Shown: positions 36,225 through 48,261, counted from the stretch's first letter. The stretch: DNA of 64,000 bases from Cyrtodaria siliqua (GCA_037043455.1 JAWPHD010011051.1:23343-87342), one strand, 5' to 3'. The notes: a model not told the origin generated them from the letters alone. Translations and numbers: made by a program.

Positions 36225-36695
36225 TTTATATTCAAGTGGCGCGACTAAACTGGACCACGGGTTCACCATTTGAACACACTTTGTTAAGGACAAACTGCAA
36301 ACTATCATTTATCTAGGCTTCGCAGTTTTTGAGAAATTGACATGTTTACAGTTTTCAATATATAACCCTATGTAAAACATGTAGCCCTTAGTGCACGCGG
36401 GACTCTTTGGGTAATCATTTGAACACACTTTGTATACGACTGTACGAGGACCATAAGCGTAATAGGATACATGCATACAATTAGATTAATTGGCATTTTA
36501 GTTTCAAATAAGAAGAGTTTTTAAGTGTTTCCTTTATAACTCAAATTAAACATGTAACCCCTGGGGTGATACATTTTGACACCAGGGTCAACATTTGAAC
36601 ACTTGGTAAAGGGCTATAAACTAATGCTTCATGCAAAATAGTAACATAACCATAAACCATATAAGTCCCTGAGTGGGATCAGATTTGACCCCAAA
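36225..36695 (-). repeat. Family D fragment split by family A copy A2
   Basis: D modules appear twice ('gtaaaacatgtagccc', 'gaccataagcgta', 'aacccctggggtgatacatt'), ending 'cagatttgacccc' at the A2 boundary. The next D module ('ccagggtcaccatttt') resumes at 38594 and runs to about 38720, so A2 inserted inside an existing D copy. Confidence 0.75.
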
Positions 36696-38593
36696 CAAGA
36701 GGTCAATGACCTTGAAGCTTTACTGATTGATTTTGATTTCAGGAAGTATCCGCTACAAACTTTTTTTTTGAAATTTTTTAGCCGTGGCAGCCATCTTGAT
36801 TTTCCGGCCGACCTGAAATTTTGCTAGGATCAATTATACATCAAGAGCAACATTCCTGTGAAGTTTCATGAAAATCCGCCAAGTAGTTTCAGAGGAGTAG
36901 TCGCTACAAGTTTTCATTATATAACTCTATGTAAACAAAGATGGCCGCTGACAGCCATGTTTAACGTCGAATCAAAATAATGTTCGTCTCGGATAACCAT
37001 CATGTCATGCTGATCATTTTAGAAAAAGTCTCATATCAATATCACTTATAGTGTTCAAGAAGTAGTCGCTACAAACTTATTTTTTAAAAATCTATTTTTA
37101 GCTGTGGCGGCCATCTTGAATTTCTGGCCGATCTGAAATTTTGCTAGGATCAATTACACATTAAGAGCAACATTCCTGTAAAGTTTCATGAAAATCCGCC
37201 AAGTAGTTTCAAAGGAGTAGTCGCTACAAGTTTGTACTATATAACTCTATGTAAACAAAGATGGCCGCTGGCAGCCATGTTTAACGTCGAATCAAAACGA
37301 TTTTTGACCAGAACCAACATTATGTCATGCTGATCATTTTAGAAAAAGTCCCATATCAGTATCACTTATAGTTTTCAAGAAGTAGTCGCTACAAACTTGT
37401 ATTTTGAAAATTTATTTTTAGCCGTGGCGGCCATCTTGAATTTCCGGCCTATCTGAAATTTTGCTAGGATCAATTACACATTAAGAGCAACATTCCTGTA
37501 AAGTTTCATGAAAATCCGCCAAGTAGTTTCAGAGGAGTAGTCGCTACAAGTTTGTACTATATAACTCTATGTAAACAAAGATGGCCGCTGGCAGCCATGT
37601 TTAACGTCAAATCAAAACGATTTTTGACAAGGACCAACATCATGTCATGCTGATCATTTTAGAAAGAGTCCCATATCAATATCACTTATAGTTTTCAAGA
37701 AGTAGTCGCTACAAACTTGTATTTTGAAAATCTATTTTTAGCCATGGCGCCCATCTTGAATATCCGGCCGTCCTGAAATTTTGCTAGGATCAATAAGACA
37801 TCAAGAGCAACATTCGTGTGAAGTTTCATGAAAATCCAACAAGTAGTTTCAGAGGAGTAATCGCTACAGGTTTTCGTTATATAACTCTATGTAAACAAAG
37901 ATGGCCACTGGCAGCCTTGTTTAACGTCGAATCAAAATAATGTTCGACTCGGATAACCATCATGTCATGCTGATCATTTTAGAAAATGTCCCATATCAAT
38001 ATCACTTATAGTTTTCAAGAAGTAGTCGCTACAAACTTATTTTTAAAAATCTAATTTTAGCTGTGGTGGCCATCTTAAATTTCTGGCCGATCTGAAATTT
38101 TGCTAAGATCAATTACACATTAAGAGCAACATTCCTGTAAAGTTTCATGAAAATCCGCCAAGTAGTTTCAAAGGAGTAGTCGCTACAAATTTGCATTATA
38201 TAACTCTATGTAAACAAAGATGGCCGCTGACAGCCATGTCTAACGACGAATCAAAACTATTTTCGACAAGGACCAACATCATGTCATGCTGATCATTTTA
38301 GAAAAAGTCCCATATCAATATCACTTAGAGTTTTCAAGAAGTAGTCGCTACAAACTTGTTTTTTAAAAACGTATTTTTAGATTTGGCGGCCATCTTGGAT
38401 TTCAAATCAACATGAATTTTTGCTAGGATCAACTAGACTTCATGGGCAGCATTTCTGTAAAGTTTCATGAAAATCCATTCAGTAGTTTCGGAGGAGTAAT
38501 CGCTACAAAAAAAAGTTTACGGGCAGACGGACAGACAGACGGACGCCGCACCACGGCATAAGCTCTGCTGATCTCTGATCAGTCGAGCTAAAA
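36696..38593 (-). mobile_element. Family A element (copy A2), complete
   Basis: Minus-strand 5' end 'ttagctcgactgatcagag' at 38593, then the GATCAG hairpin, 'ggcgtccgtctgtctgtcc' and 'gtaaac'. Five core units are marked by 'catgtcatgctgatcatttt' near 37001, 37321, 37641, 37961 and 38281 (period 320). The 3' end is AGGTCATTGACCTCTTGTTT at 36696. It is non-coding. Units are about 90% alike, so the array grew or was homogenised after insertion. It is the best full-length reference for family A in this window. Confidence 0.88.
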
Positions 38594-38845
38594 ACCAGGG
38601 TCACCATTTTAGCAAACTTGGTTGAGGACCATACGCCTATTCTATACATGCATTATATGTGAGCTCTATGCCTTGTGGGTTTAGATTCCCTTTATAAGTA
38701 TATAAACATGTGTGCTCGCTATATACAAACTTTGACCCCACGGGCGCAACGGGCGCAGTATTTTTTTTTCGTCATTTGAATAATTGTATTTGATAGTATA
38801 TGCATTCATTAATAAAGAAAAACTGTCGAAATGTGTTTTTTTTAA

Positions 38846-39040
38846 ATAAGAGTTCGACCTCCTTGCCTCTCGCATCTAGGAGATCGACTTGTAAGTGAGA
38901 ACGTGTCGATTCTGGTGGGAGGTATATAGTACCGATTTTACCCCGGAATAAGAAGATGGTCTGCCTCCACCATTAAAAATCGTCCGTCATGTGCTGGAAA
39001 CCATTCAGTCAATCATCAATCTCTCTACAGGATATATAGA
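38846..39040 (+). mobile_element. SINE-3 copy, diverged
   Basis: Shares 'cgtgtcgattct', a 'ggtatatagtaccg-tttacc' segment, 'ggaataag' and 'gatggtctgcctccac' with the better copy at 61444-61660. The tRNA-like head is eroded ('ctctcgcatctaggagatcg'). Confidence 0.65.
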
Positions 39041-39880
39041 ACGGACTATAACCAAAATGTAGTGATCCTGCTTCATGTGACGATTCATCAAGTTGTTCGT
39101 ACAGATCAATACATTTAAATCAATAAATCATGAAGGTGTATACCTTGTATATAATACACTTGAAGACACTGATTACTGGCCTTATGTCTGTGAATCTGAT
39201 AGGAATGTGTATACCTTGTATATAATACACTTGAAGACACTGATTACTGGCCTTATGTCTGTGAATCTGATAGGAATGTGGCGTGTGGAAACGCATGTAC
39301 GGAAACGTGTATATGCCGTAAATATCATTGCGATATATAGTGTTATAGTATATGTAAACTTATATTATACATATTAGACTATAACTCTATATCTGTCCTT
39401 CTATACTGAAAGGAAAAAGAAACGCATAATCAAAATATTGCCTTTACTCGCCTAATTCCACGTAATATTCCAGATATATCTAAACGCGTTTTGTACAAGA
39501 CGGGGCTACAACTAACCACAGAAAGGACAACTCTGTCATGTAGTAGACCTTTTAATCAACGGATACTTTGTTAAAAGAAATTCATAAATGCTTAAGTTTT
39601 GCTTGAAAACAGTATTGTGTTTAATGTTGAGAGAGTGCAACGTCTATAGCCTAAGTTTGCTCACCTGCTTGAGCCAAATTCGCATTTTGTCGATAATGAA
39701 ACTTTAAAGGGGTAGTCATTGGTGTATCCGGTGCTGTTTGAAGATTCTTTCCAAAATGACAGGCCTAATGTCGCCCTTTAACATTCGATTAACATACACT
39801 ATATAGCGGAAATACCCATTATGCGTTTTAATTGACCAAAAATCGTTTGAGTTACATATCTGTATTATTCTCATCCACTT
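39041..39880. other. No gene; exact 71-bp tandem pair
   Basis: Two identical 71-bp copies at 39136-39206 and 39207-39277 start 'gtgtataccttgtatataat' and end 'tgaatctgataggaat'. The rest is unassigned. Confidence 0.6.
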
Positions 39881-40183
39881 GTATATTATAACACTATCTC
39901 TTCTCTCTATTCTTCTATACCGTGATGCCACTGGAGATTATCCACTTGTATACTATAACACTATCCTCTCGCCATCCTTCTATACCGTTATGCCACTTGT
40001 ATACTGTAACACTATCTTCTCTCTATCCTTCTATACCGTGATGCCACTTGAGATCATCCACTTGTGTACTATAACACTATCTCTTCTCTCTATCCTTCTT
40101 ACCGTAATGCCACTGATCCACTTGTATACTATAACACTCTCTCTTCTCTCTATCCTACTATACCGTGATGCCACTGGAGATTA
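39880..40183. repeat. Minisatellite, 55-80-bp variable unit
   Basis: 'cttgtatactataacactat', 'cttctctctatccttctata' and 'ccgtgatgccactggagatt' recur about five times with internal deletions. The frames on both strands are artefacts. Confidence 0.85.
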
Positions 40184-40779
40184 AAGGACCGCTGGACAAG
40201 CTTGAAGTAAACACCAGCACCTCGATTTATTATATTATATAAGTTTATTTTGACTTGTTATCTGCTTGCATATAATTAACAAAAGGTAATCATTTTGAAC
40301 GGAGTTTCGTGTTTTCTTCTTTTTTCTATTTTAAGGACATTTCCTACATTTTCCCCCAATGCATATATTTTTTTCGCCATAGTTTCAGTACAACCCAATT
40401 CATACACAAGCAAAATATAACAACTAGAAATTTAAACACAACAATCAAATCAAATTACATTAATTTTCATTCTCATTGTACCTGTATATGATCCTATTCT
40501 ATGTATATATGAAGAACAATGCAGGATATATATATATATATGACGAAATAGATTGGAATGCTACTTTTACCGCCTTGCAGAGCCTCGAAATTTTCTTTTG
40601 GGGATACAGACACATTATGGAAAAGAAAAAAGAAATCCAACGAATCGTTTTATTTTTCTCTTTCCAACTTTGATATATATCTCGCGGTACTTGTTTTTGA
40701 AAACAACAATAACAAATTTATAACACTGTTACTTCTGAAAAAGTTAAAGTTGGAGTAAAAAGCGCTAACTTTCTCTTTA

Positions 40780-41262
40780 AGCGTTAACACTATGATAGGG
40801 CATACACGTTATACTCATTCATATTTATTACAAGGTGAGCAATTACCAGAATGTATACCCTGCTTTGCACCGTTAACGGTCAAACACATCTTATTGGAAT
40901 GTGTAGACTTTGATCCTATGCGTCAAAGGTACTACAATGTTAATACAATGAAAGAGTTATTTGATACTATAGATTTTAGTCTTGTTTTAGGTTTCCTAAA
41001 AGAGATCAGACTATATAAATCATTATAATGTGTTCTTATATATATTTACTTGTTTATATACCCGTTGACGGGCGTTTGTTGATTTACATACATAGTTTAT
41101 ATTACACCTTATCATCCCTTATTTTTTAATAGTTTTATCTTTATATATTTACATTAATTTTTAATTAATACTTCATTTCTTTATTTTTCATCAATTTGTG
41201 CGCACAATATGACCTATTTATGTGTCGACGTGACGTAAAACACCATTCATTCATTCTATGAT
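40780..41262 (+). mobile_element. LINE 3' end fragment with RNase H/zinc-knuckle-like C-terminus
   Basis: The 78-residue frame at 40792-41028 begins GHTRYTHSYLLQGE and continues CIPCFAPLTVKHILLECVDF. This is the C-terminal 'GHTR...C--C--LTVKHILLEC' signature of Jockey-type LINEs. The tail continues through 'tgtgtcgacgtgacgtaaaa' to (ATTC)n at 41252. It is strongly 5' truncated. A second, inverted tail is at 20395-20523. Confidence 0.85.
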
Positions 41263-41299
41263 ATAGAATCATACCCTTTTATTTTTTATTTAAAGAAAC

Positions 41300-41480
41300 C
41301 ATATGATTCGACGATCCAGTTTTGGGGTTTTAACTGGCTGGTTAAAGCCATTTATATTGTGTCTATAGGGTTTGGATTTTCAAAATATGTATGTTATATA
41401 ATTTATATATCCCGTCGACAGCAGCTTTAGAAATGGTGTACATATTTTGTAAAATGTGGCTGTTTTTGGCTTGATAGGGA
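41300..41480. repeat. Inverted copy of the 21838-22010 repeat
   Basis: 'cagttttggggttttaactg', 'gctggttaaagcca', 'attgtgtctatagggtttgg' and 'aatgtggctgtttttgg' match 21838-22010 as reverse complements. 'cccgtcgacagcag' at 41411 corresponds to 'actgacgacgagg' at 21891. Confidence 0.75.
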
Positions 41481-41544
41481 CTTAAAATGGATTCTAAACG
41501 TGTAAAAATAGTACACAATCTACACGCCAGCAATATGTCATGTT

Positions 41545-42082
41545 AGGGAATGTAGCGACACAGCAAAACAGCTCTATTATTGAGAGTTCTGAAAAACTTG
41601 GAAAAAGGTGAAAGAATTATCAAAATCGGATGATAAACAAAAAAGATATGACCATTTAAAGGTTGTTCTAAAACGAATATAGGAGCCGCCATTTTTAGAA
41701 CTACGACGTCATAGTTCCATATTACCATATATGGAATATTGATAAATATCATTTAAAACGAAGAAAATCACTGCAAATGAATGGGTTTTTTTTACTGGTC
41801 ATATAAATGATTTACTGCCATTAAGTATTACATATTTTTCATACAGTTGCTGTCATTTTTCCCCTATAAATCAGTAATTTTTCATATTTATAAATATTCC
41901 ATATAGGGTCATTTAGAACCCTGATGTCATAGCTCTCAAAATGGCCGCTTCCATATCCGTTTCAACAGAAACTTCAAATGATCATATCTTCTTTGTTTAT
42001 CATCCGATTTTGATAATTCTTTCACCCTTATTCAGGTATTTCAGAACTCTCAATAATAAAGATGGGTTGGTTGTGTCCCTTT
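41545..42082. mobile_element. 540-bp foldback with arms of about 200 bp
   Basis: The left arm (41545-41750) carries 'tattattgagagttctgaaa', 'gtgaaagaattatcaaaatc', 'ggatgataaac', 'ccatttttaga' and 'ccatatatggaatatt'. The right arm (about 41885-42082) carries the reverse complements in reverse order, ending 'ggttgtgtccct'. Arm identity is roughly 80-85%. There is no transposase. It is a MITE/foldback DNA element of unknown superfamily. Confidence 0.8.
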
Positions 42083-42160
42083 AATCACTTTATAGTCGTT
42101 AACAAATAAATTATTATATTATACCTCATTTCATTTGCATATTTTCTTCTTTGCGCAATG

Positions 42161-42260
42161 TGACGTCATCCGGTCACTATTATGACCGGCCCACTATTAT
42201 GTAGGTTGCGTACAGCTAAATATAGCCTGGCTGAAGCCCCGCCTTTTGTTGTGTTCGATT
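42161..42260 (+). promoter_or_regulatory. Promoter-like segment (CRE, TATA-like, GC box)
   Basis: A full palindromic CRE, TGACGTCA, is at 42161. 'gctaaatatagcc' at 42215 is TATA-like, and CCCCGCC is at 42237. The CRE-to-TATA distance (about 55 bp) suits a Pol II promoter and the segment is GC-richer than its surroundings. No convincing ORF follows (the first ATG at 42327 opens only a few codons), so it could drive a non-coding RNA or simply be chance. Confidence 0.25.
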
Positions 42261-42648
42261 CAGTACAGAAGTGAAAGTTCACAGAGTTCACAGAGGTCAG
42301 CAGATATAACTTTGAAAAATTCAATATGAATTTTCAGGAAGGATAAACTATAGGTAAAATAATCCCCATCAGCTAGGATCAATAAATTAAATAAAAAAAT
42401 ATTTTTTAATGTTTTTGAAAATTTAACATCCATTGAAATTGCATGTCAATATTCAGTGCGGATTCAAAAGTGTTTGTAAACACAGACATGTGCAGAGAGG
42501 TTGAGCTGAAAAATTTGTCTTTTTCACACTTTCAAAGACTTTGTGATGGTAATATCTATGAAATAATGTAATTTAAAGAAAATCTGGTGTATATTTCTTG
42601 AGATAGTAGCTGACAGGTGCAACAGGAGGTCTATGGGAAAGTATATTG

Positions 42649-42763
42649 TTTTCTGCAACCTGTAATAGTAACCGGCCCCGGTCCGATAGCTATAATTTCG
42701 GACGTGTGAAAAAAACGACGTCAAATTTAAATAAAACATAAAAGGTAATGTTTTAATTTTTGG
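42649..42763. repeat. 115-bp direct repeat, left copy
   Basis: Almost identical to 48262-48376: 'tttctgcaacctgtaatagt', 'aaccggccccggtccgatag', 'ctataatttcggacgtgtg' and 'aaaacgacgtcaaattt'. Flanks differ on both outer sides. Only a T/G-level difference is seen at the right edge. Confidence 0.92.
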
Positions 42764-42779
42764 TTATAATACAAGGGCC

Positions 42780-44720
42780 AATTTACACTGGTCTTATATT
42801 CATGTGACAAACATAGTTTGTCTCAATGTCTCGCATAACTAAGCTCTGAAACTACGTTCTATCTCCACCTAAAAGTTCAATACTCCACGATGGAAATAAA
42901 CTCTGTCTCTGTCGAATCTATCGTCATGTGTCTATCTTATGTATAGTTTGTCGCAGTCATACAATGGGACATTATAATACCATTTGACAAAATATGTATT
43001 GTAACTATTGTATAGTTGGATATTTTCGACATCTAAGACATGTTATGTACACATTAAATATTTTATTTACAAAGTTTATATTATGTTTCCACATTATATG
43101 TATCATGGTTACATTAATATATACAATATCGATATAAATACATATACAAGTAAGAGCGCTCTAACTAATTATAATTGTACTACATGTGTCGGTTCAGTTT
43201 GCTAATAATTTATGTCAAAGCTGTTTTTGAAAAATTATATAGAAGAGAATGCCTCACTCCTATTGTAGAATCAAAAGGCTAACATCTATACCCTTGGAAG
43301 GTATAATTGGCAGTTTAAAGCTTATATATGACGTCATAATCCTCACTGCTAATGGTAGCCAATACTTATGTAACAAAATATCAAGATTGCAAACTGAAGC
43401 GTCTTTTATCGACTGAAAAATAATAATAAGATTGATTGTGGTTTAACGGCATGTCATGTTGTGCACATAGTCATACACACATATATATATGCATACACAT
43501 ATACACACATACATACATATGTACATATACACATACATGCATGCACACATCCGCATGCATATACACGCAGACACACCTGCACATACATGTGCATACATGT
43601 ACCTGACATCTAGATATGTTTCCACCAGAACACTGACGTTTGCTTGTCATATTATTCAACATGATTCTGTAATTTTCACTATAATGATTGTTATAGTATT
43701 ACATATACGAGTAACAACCTTAAGTAAGTGCTATTTTACGACGCTGTGTGGTTCTTGACAATTGCTATTAGACTATGCGTTCTTTTTATGTATTCATAAT
43801 GTACGCTTTCGTGTATATATGTACGTATCCCTGCTATGTAGCGTATATATCTAAACCATTTATAGTGGATTCATTTATAAAAGTTATTTACCTCTCTCAT
43901 TATGACATAGTAATCAAAAGTTCCAAATATTTATTTCTGCGTGAAAAAACACATCCGCATTGAACAGTGTATGTTTCGAATAGACAAATTTAGAATGGTC
44001 CAGTGAAGTACATGTTTTTGATATATGAACCAACTTAATGCCGGTATCATACGACAACTGCATTGACTTTAATATCAACAATTGCCGCAATGTTATGGGC
44101 CGCTAACCTCTCAAATTATTATCTACTTTCGCCTAGGAGTCCAATACTCCACGGCGAGAATAAACTCTGTCTCTAGTCCATCTACTGTCATGTGTCTTTT
44201 GTATGTATAGTAAGTCTCAGTTGCGCATTTGATGGTATAATACCATTTACAATTTGACATTTTATAACTTTTAATGTTAGACAAAAATAATATCATATAA
44301 ACTCTGTCTTTTTATTTTAATGGATGTAATTAGAATTACGAAACCATGTGTAATGGGCATATCTTTATTTCATTTAAAAAATATACGCATATATCGTGGT
44401 TACATCAAATATTGACTGTATACAAACTATATATATTACATATAAAATAACAGATATACTTTATTAGCTTATCTGTTTGAACCATTTGAAACAAATATAA
44501 TCTATCAAGTTTGAGCGCTCAACTTAAAATAGAACTTATTACATTTGTCGTTTCAGTTTGTCGGTGACAATATTATCAAAGCAAGTTTTTGAAAAGGAAG
44601 ACTCTAGCTAGCGTTAGCTAAACTCCTTAGAATATATAAATTCTGTTAGACTCATTTAATTAGCATTGATATCCTTGGGAAATATCACTGGCAGTTTAAA
44701 GCTTTAGTTCGACGTCGAAA
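42780..44720. repeat. Diverged tandem duplication, period about 1.3 kb
   Basis: 42850-43340 and 44110-44710 share 'caatactccacg', 'ataaactctgtctct', 'catgtgtct', 'ataataccattt', 'gtttcagtttg'-type, 'cccttgg-a-gtat-a-tggc' and 'agtttaaagctt' in order. Each copy ends with 'gacgtc' and 'cctcactgct'. No coding frame is maintained between the copies. Confidence 0.7.
43470..43600. repeat. (CACATA)n-like microsatellite
   Basis: Alternating 'cacatacata' and 'tgcatacac' units with purine/pyrimidine alternation. Cys/Met-rich frames on the minus strand are artefacts. Confidence 0.9.
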
Positions 44721-45479
44721 CCCTCACTGCTCATGCTAATTTACAATTATAAAATTTTTATCATAGTGAAAAACTGAAACGTCGGTTATAGTGAGTGACA
44801 TATCATACATATATATAAATATATAAAATATACAATCATATAGTTCTAAACAAGAAAGGGTAGAGATATCATATATAAATAAATGCAATTTAAAAACGAT
44901 GATATATTCTAAATGCAAATAAAAACAATGATATAACTTCTAAAGCTGGCGATTCAAAAGTTCTATACGTGTACTCTGCCTTTTAATGATTTATTTTAGA
45001 GAATTGTTGGGTTTCTGAAATCCGGTTATGTCACGAATGTTGTAAAAAATAAATAAATCTGAAGTTATAAAAACTGTAAAAATTGATAAATCTGAAGTTA
45101 TAAAATTATCCTTACCTTTATAAAGCTGATAAACATGTTGTTTATCTTTCAAGTTATAATCTCAATTATTTTCACTTTTATGTCCAGAATATCATACACG
45201 TCTAAACGGTTAGGCACGTGAGCGGAGAATGACAAAACGTGTTTACATATTATCTTTGAATGGTGTGAACCGAACGCACGGGACATCCATTATTTTTTGA
45301 AAAAAATCAATTTAATCATGTTATTTATTCCGTTTATTTGTTAGCGCACTTGGTTGTAAGACATTGTCTTAAGATATAATGAGTGTTTTTTTTATTTATA
45401 AAATTGCAATTTATTCCGTATATCCGTGACACACTCAGCTGGCGCATAAAGTACGGATGAAGCTAGAGTGTAATAAAAA
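44721..45479. other. No gene recognised
   Basis: Very AT-rich. A small duplication 'aaatctgaagttataaaa' occurs at 45055 and 45089. Nothing else is identified. Confidence 0.35.
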
Positions 45480-45785
45480 TGCAATGTATATGTGTCTATG
45501 ATGCATCACGCACTTGTTATGTGTCACTGTTATGTGTTACAGTTATGTGTCACTGTTAAGTGTTACAGTTATTTGTTTACAGCGCAGGTCATGTGGCACA
45601 TAATATTATGATAAATATTTGTGTCTAATGATGCATCACGCATGTGTTATGAGTTACTGTTATGTGTTACAATTATGTGTCTATAGTTGTATGTTACAAG
45701 TATGTGTTTACAGCGCAGGTCATGTGGCACATACTATCATGATAAATATATGTGTCTATGATGCATCACGCATGTAAGCTAAATA
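45480..45785. repeat. Satellite B, left array
   Basis: Units of about 105-125 bp: 'gtgtctatgatgcatcacgc', 'tgttatgtgttac', 'acagcgcaggtcatgtggca' and 'cataatattatgataaatat'. It ends 'gcatgtaagctaaatacatt', the same edge as the right B array at 47340-47715. Each unit holds the palindrome-like 'atgcatcacgcat'. Confidence 0.88.
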
Positions 45786-46106
45786 CATTATTAAACACAT
45801 TATTAACTATTTACTCTTTTTGAAATTTCATGACCTATCATGTCACTATACCATTTTTTGATGTGACGTAACATATCATAAATAAGTACGCCTTATCTCT
45901 GGTTTGCAACAGCTTTATTCTGTTCATCTAGAAAATATCTTAACTTGGATGACTTTGTTTAACATTAATATCAGGACGATCTGACGCATCATGCTATAAA
46001 ACACGTACGCCTTATGCCAGTTGTTATGTAATAATGCTATTTCTAATATAAAACAAAATGTATGGTGTACTGTAGAAGCTATCAAAATACTTACTTTTTC
46101 TTAAAT
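45786..46106. repeat. Diverged flank units of satellite A
   Basis: Around 45829-45920 a diverged unit ('cctatcatgtcactatacca', 'gatgtgacgtaacat', 'agtacgccttatctctggtt') precedes the homogeneous array. A still weaker one lies at 45975-46020. Edge decay of this kind is typical of array boundaries. Confidence 0.7.
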
Positions 46107-47291
46107 GTCATACCTATCATGTTACAATACCATTTATTTGATGTGACGTAGCATTGTAATCAAGTACGCCTTATCTCTGGTTTGCAACAAAACTATTATG
46201 TTAATTAGAAAAGTGTCATACCTATCATGTTACAATACCATTTATTTGATGTGACGTAGCATTGTAATCAAGTACGCCTTATCTCTGGTTTGCAACAAAA
46301 CTATAATGTTAATTAGAAAAGTGTCATACCTATCATGTTACAATACCATTTATTTCATGTGACGTAGTATTGTAATCAAGTACGCCTTATCTCTGGTTTG
46401 CAACAAAACTATTTTGTTAATTAGAAAAATGTCATACCTATTATGTCACAATACCATTTATTTGTTGTGACGTAGCATTGTAATCAAGTACGCCTTATCT
46501 CTGGTTTGCAACAAAACTATTATGTTAATTAGAAAAGTGTCATACCTATCATGTTACAATACCATTTATTTGATGTGACGTAGCATTGTAATCAAGTACG
46601 CCTTATCTCTGGTTTGCAACAAAACTATTATGTTAATTAGAAAAGTGTCATACCTATCATGTTACAATACCATTTATTTGATGTGACGTAGCATTGTAAT
46701 CAAGTACGCCTTATCTCTGGTTTGCAACAAAACTATTATGTTAATTAGAAAAGTGTCATACCTATCATGTTACAATACCATTTATTTGATGTGACGTAGC
46801 ATTGTAATCAAGTACGCCTTATCTCTGGTTTGCAACACAACTATTATGTTAATTAGAAAAATGTCATACCTATTATGTCACAATACCATTTATTTGATGT
46901 GACGTAGCATTGTAATCAAGTACGCCTTATCTCTGGTTTGCAACAAAACTATTATGTTAATTAGAAAAGTGTCATACCTATCATGTTACAATACCATTTA
47001 TTTGATGTGACGTAGCATTGTAATCAAGTACGCCTTATCTCTGGTTTGCAACAAAACTATTATGTTAATTAGAAAAGTGTCATACCTATCATGTTACAAT
47101 ACCATTTATTTGATGTGACGTAGCATTGTAATCAAGTACGCCTTATCTCTGGTTTGCAACAAAACTATTATGTTAATTAGAAAAATGTCATACCTATTAT
47201 GTCACAATACCATTTATTTGATGTGACGTAGCATTGTAATCAAGTACGCCTTATCTCTGGTTTGCAACAAAACTATTATGTTAATTAGAAA
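46107..47291. repeat. Satellite A: 11 copies of a 108-bp unit
   Basis: 'gtcatacctatcatgttaca' starts units at 46107, 46215, 46323, 46431, 46539, 46647, 46755, 46863, 46971, 47079 and 47187, an exact 108-bp step. Every unit carries 'tgtgacgtag', which contains the CRE/bZIP half-site TGACGT, and 'cgccttatctctggtttgca'. Units 4, 8 and 11 share the variants 'aaaaatgtcat' and 'cctattatgtcacaa', implying amplification in blocks. There are no direct-repeat/unique-spacer alternations, so it is not a CRISPR array. Confidence 0.97.
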
Positions 47292-47339
47292 AAAACAATG
47301 TTTGTATTTCATGCTATAAATGTTTCTAATCTGTCTTAA

Positions 47340-47715
47340 CCTGCTTGACTTACATGATAAATATATATGTCTGTGCTGCATCACGCATGTGTTATGTGTT
47401 ACTGTTATGTATAACAGTTATGTTTTTACAGCGCAGGTCATGTGGCACATAATATTATGATACATATTTGTGTCTATGATGCATCACGCATGTTTTATGT
47501 GTTATTGTTATGTGTTACAGCTATGTGTTTATAGCGCAGGTCATGTGGCACATAATATTATGATAAATATTTGTGTCTATGATGCATCACGCGTGTGTTA
47601 TGTGTTACCGCTATGTGTTACGGCTATGTGTTTACAGCGCAGGTCATGTGGCACATAATATCATGATAAATATTTGTGTCTATGATGCATCACGCATGTA
47701 AGCTAAATACATTTA
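47340..47715. repeat. Satellite B, right array
   Basis: Three or four units of the kind seen at 45480-45785, with the same terminal 'gcatgtaagctaaatacatt' at 47695. The B-A-B layout suggests that satellite A expanded inside a B array or that the B block was duplicated around it. Confidence 0.88.
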
Positions 47716-48261
47716 TCTATCTCTAATTTTCTTTTGTAAGAGATGTCTATAATGGTTTGTTTACATTGTTCTATTTTGTTTATGTGTAAAACGTATTATT
47801 TGTTAAAACTGTGAAAATCATAGGAGAAATCATTTATCATTTTTGTATCACCATTCTTATAAACAAGTATAGAATCATGGTTTATTGCTTCGTGCATTAA
47901 TCTTCCATAATGTATATTTGCTATTCGTCTGGCGCTTCTATATTCTTTAAAGGCGCTCGTACACGTATATATATCTTTGATGTCTTTTAATTATAATTAT
48001 TTCAAAGTTGTTAAAATACTAATATTTCAGAGAGTCTTATATTGTATATAGCGTTTTATATGTATGAGTATATATACATATATGCTTATTTCTTTGTTAT
48101 ATAGCGTTTTTATATATATTTAATTATTATTATGACTATACCTTGCGTAAAGGTGTATATCGTAGTAACAAAGGAGTATCTATGTTTTTATCGCGAGCCA
48201 TTCGATGTCGAAGCTGCTATCATCAATTGACCATATATCTTGTCTGCCAGAGCCGTGAACC
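47716..48261. other. No gene recognised
   Basis: AT-rich with 'tatatata' runs near 48060-48115. Nothing is assignable. Confidence 0.35.

Noticed and set aside
43443..43758. Cys/Met/His-rich frames on both strands
   Set aside because: Microsatellite translations of the (CACATA)n tract.
46107..47291. CRISPR-like regular array
   Set aside because: Units are contiguous 108-bp copies without unique spacers, in a eukaryotic genome; it is a satellite.
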